Assembly: GCA_002709045.1 (NCBI GenBank)
Contig: PAPJ01000008.1
Coordinates: 124,001 to 188,000 of the forward strand
DNA length: 64,000 nt
Reading direction: 5' to 3'
Source of the DNA: Planctomycetaceae bacterium
GTDB taxonomy: Bacteria > Planctomycetota > Planctomycetia > Pirellulales > Pirellulaceae
Under the pieces are notes generated by a model. That model did no database searches, was not told where the DNA came from, and saw only the letters and a list, made by a program, of their open reading frames with translations. This document shows, one piece after another, positions 62,954-64,000 of this stretch; positions within the stretch are counted from its first letter, which is position 1; the number at the start of each line of letters is the position of its first letter. Made by a program: the position numbers and the translations under genes.

Positions 62954-64000
62954 TACCGTTTCTCCTTAAACCAAATTCGAACCGGATGATCCGGTACGAC
63001 ACTCAACGGAATTCTAAACTGTCCGGCAACGATATCATCCAATCCATCACCATCGATATCACCACAATCAACCGAGATCAATTCGACCGGCTGTCTAGCT
63101 ATCAAATGTTGCTTCTTGAAACTGCCTTTATCATTTTCCACCCATATGACACTGGGGTTTTGCGGATTTGCATAATCGTTCGACATGCTAATCAAGACGA
63201 CATCCAGATCCCCATCATTGTCCACATCCGACGGGGCTGAAGCATAAGTCCCGCCCAGCTTCCCTATCATTTGAGCCTCAAAAGTCCAATCACCTTTGTT
63301 TCGCAGCCAAACACAACCGTGATAGGGCATCGGCCAGCCATGTCCAAACTCGAGATTATCTCCCTGGCTCATTAGAAAATCCATATACCCATCCTGATCA
63401 AGATCAGTGGCAACAAGACCTCCCCCTCCGACATCATAATTATCCGTTTCATAAAGTATGCGTCGACTGAAATTCCCCTGACCATCATTCTCCAATGCCC
63501 AGACTTCTTCTTCATCCTGCGTAACAATCGCGCCGATATCAAGATCTCCATCTTTGTCATAGTCATGAACCGGTACATGGATGACCCCAGGGCGATCGAG
63601 AAGTGAAGAATCCCGAAAAGTTATTCCGTCCCCCAAATTCTCTAGCAAACGCACTCCGCCACGAGCATATCCGAAAATGGCAACAGCTAAATCAATATCG
63701 CCGTCACCGTCAAAATCACCAGGTTGAACATCTGCCACTCGCCGCACATCAGTCAGTAATACGTGACGCTGATAACCATCTTCCGTTTTTCGAAAGAGTA
63801 CAACCTCACCAACCAGTTCGTCTGAAGGCATAATATTACCCAAAACCGATACGATAATATCGGGTTGTTCATCGTTATTAATATCGACCACAGTGGCATG
63901 CGCTGGTGCTACCATAGAATCGCCCTTAAATGTTTCCTTCCATTGGTACTCAAAACCCTGACTCTCGGCCATCTTTTGGAGCTCTGCCTGCATCTCTTCA
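62953..64000 (-). CDS. FG-GAP/VCBS repeat beta-propeller protein (5' end outside window)
   Basis: The C-terminal 349 codons or so of a propeller protein. Repeats with Ca-binding loops are visible: DINNDEQPDIIVSVLG, GDFDGDGDIDLAVAIFG, DYDKDGDLDIGAIV, DLDQDGYMDFLMSQG, DVDNDGDLDVVLISMS and DIDGDGLDDIVAGQF. Seven or so blades can be counted. The frame is open to base 64000, and no signal peptide occurs before the first repeat, so the gene starts beyond the window. The in-frame ATG at 63993 is probably internal. Such proteins are secreted binding modules. It leads the operon of TPR and C25 genes within the window, with a one-base overlap to the TPR gene. Confidence 0.85.
   Translation of the reverse strand, partial: EEMQAELQKMAESQGFEYQWKETFKGDSMVAPAHATVVDINNDEQPDIIVSVLGNIMPSDELVGEVVLFRKTEDGYQRHVLLTDVRRVADVQPGDFDGDGDIDLAVAIFGYARGGVRLLENLGDGITFRDSSLLDRPGVIHVPVHDYDKDGDLDIGAIVTQDEEEVWALENDGQGNFSRRILYETDNYDVGGGGLVATDLDQDGYMDFLMSQGDNLEFGHGWPMPYHGCVWLRNKGDWTFEAQMIGKLGGTYASAPSDVDNDGDLDVVLISMSNDYANPQNPSVIWVENDKGSFKKQHLIARQPVELISVDCGDIDGDGLDDIVAGQFRIPLSVVPDHPVRIWFKEKR

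Noticed and set aside
1..64000. tRNA genes, rRNA, CRISPR arrays and intact IS elements
   Set aside because: I looked through the larger intergenic gaps and saw no tRNA-like cloverleaf ends, no regularly spaced repeats and no transposase-like protein. A dedicated tRNA scan was not possible.

Overview
The window looks like a chromosomal segment of a Planctomycetota bacterium of moderate GC content. The lineage call rests on gene content: a DUF1549/DUF1553 cytochrome-type protein followed by a DUF1501 protein, Tat-exported sugar-metabolism paralogues, quinoprotein-like beta-propellers, a transmembrane Ser/Thr kinase, a large multiheme cytochrome with TPR repeats, and archaeal-type methanopterin genes. 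These features co-occur in planctomycetes; the species cannot be fixed from sequence alone. No rRNA, tRNA, CRISPR array, intact insertion sequence or prophage was found. The single RNA gene recognised is RNase P RNA (rnpB).

Layout. 1-7.6 kb: the 3' part of a membrane Ser/Thr kinase, then a convergent imuA-imuB-dnaE2 mutagenesis operon with a palindromic operator candidate in its promoter. 7.8-19.3 kb: gltX and glnS, then a co-directional run of beta-RFAP synthase, pdxJ, an EboE-like protein, an atypical SDR and a dihydropteroate-synthase-like protein, facing a convergent pabB-pabA-DUF447 operon. PabA/PabB make 4-aminobenzoate, the substrate of beta-RFAP synthase, so the region reads as a tetrahydromethanopterin (H4MPT) biosynthesis locus. 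19.4-27 kb: a small Cys-ended ORF, an exported beta-propeller, a sugar-acid-like catabolic set (Gfo/Idh/MocA, FAH-family, enolase superfamily), and a nitrilase/amidase pair on the opposite strand.

27-45 kb: an octaheme cytochrome/TPR fusion, a GalU-like uridylyltransferase coupled to a plant-type glucuronokinase, the DUF1553/DUF1501 pair, a haloarchaeal-like glucose dehydrogenase, an aldehyde dehydrogenase, a YdeP/FdhF-type molybdoenzyme, a membrane-fused spermidine-synthase-like protein and a GT39-like glycosyltransferase. 45-53 kb (minus strand): a compact run hflX, SDR, Asp-nucleophile hydrolase, CitG-like, PTPS-like, mutS. CitG-like and PTPS-like genes are also associated with H4MPT gene islands, which gives a second such locus. 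The MutS has an unusual Arg in its Walker A motif.

53-64 kb: a Tat-exported sugar isomerase-like protein with a clear terminator, a 434-bp non-coding stretch with a perfect inverted repeat, a ribbon-helix-helix protein, a membrane beta-propeller, rnpB, an enolase-superfamily enzyme with an esterase, and a tightly coupled VCBS-TPR-C25 peptidase operon that runs off the window end.
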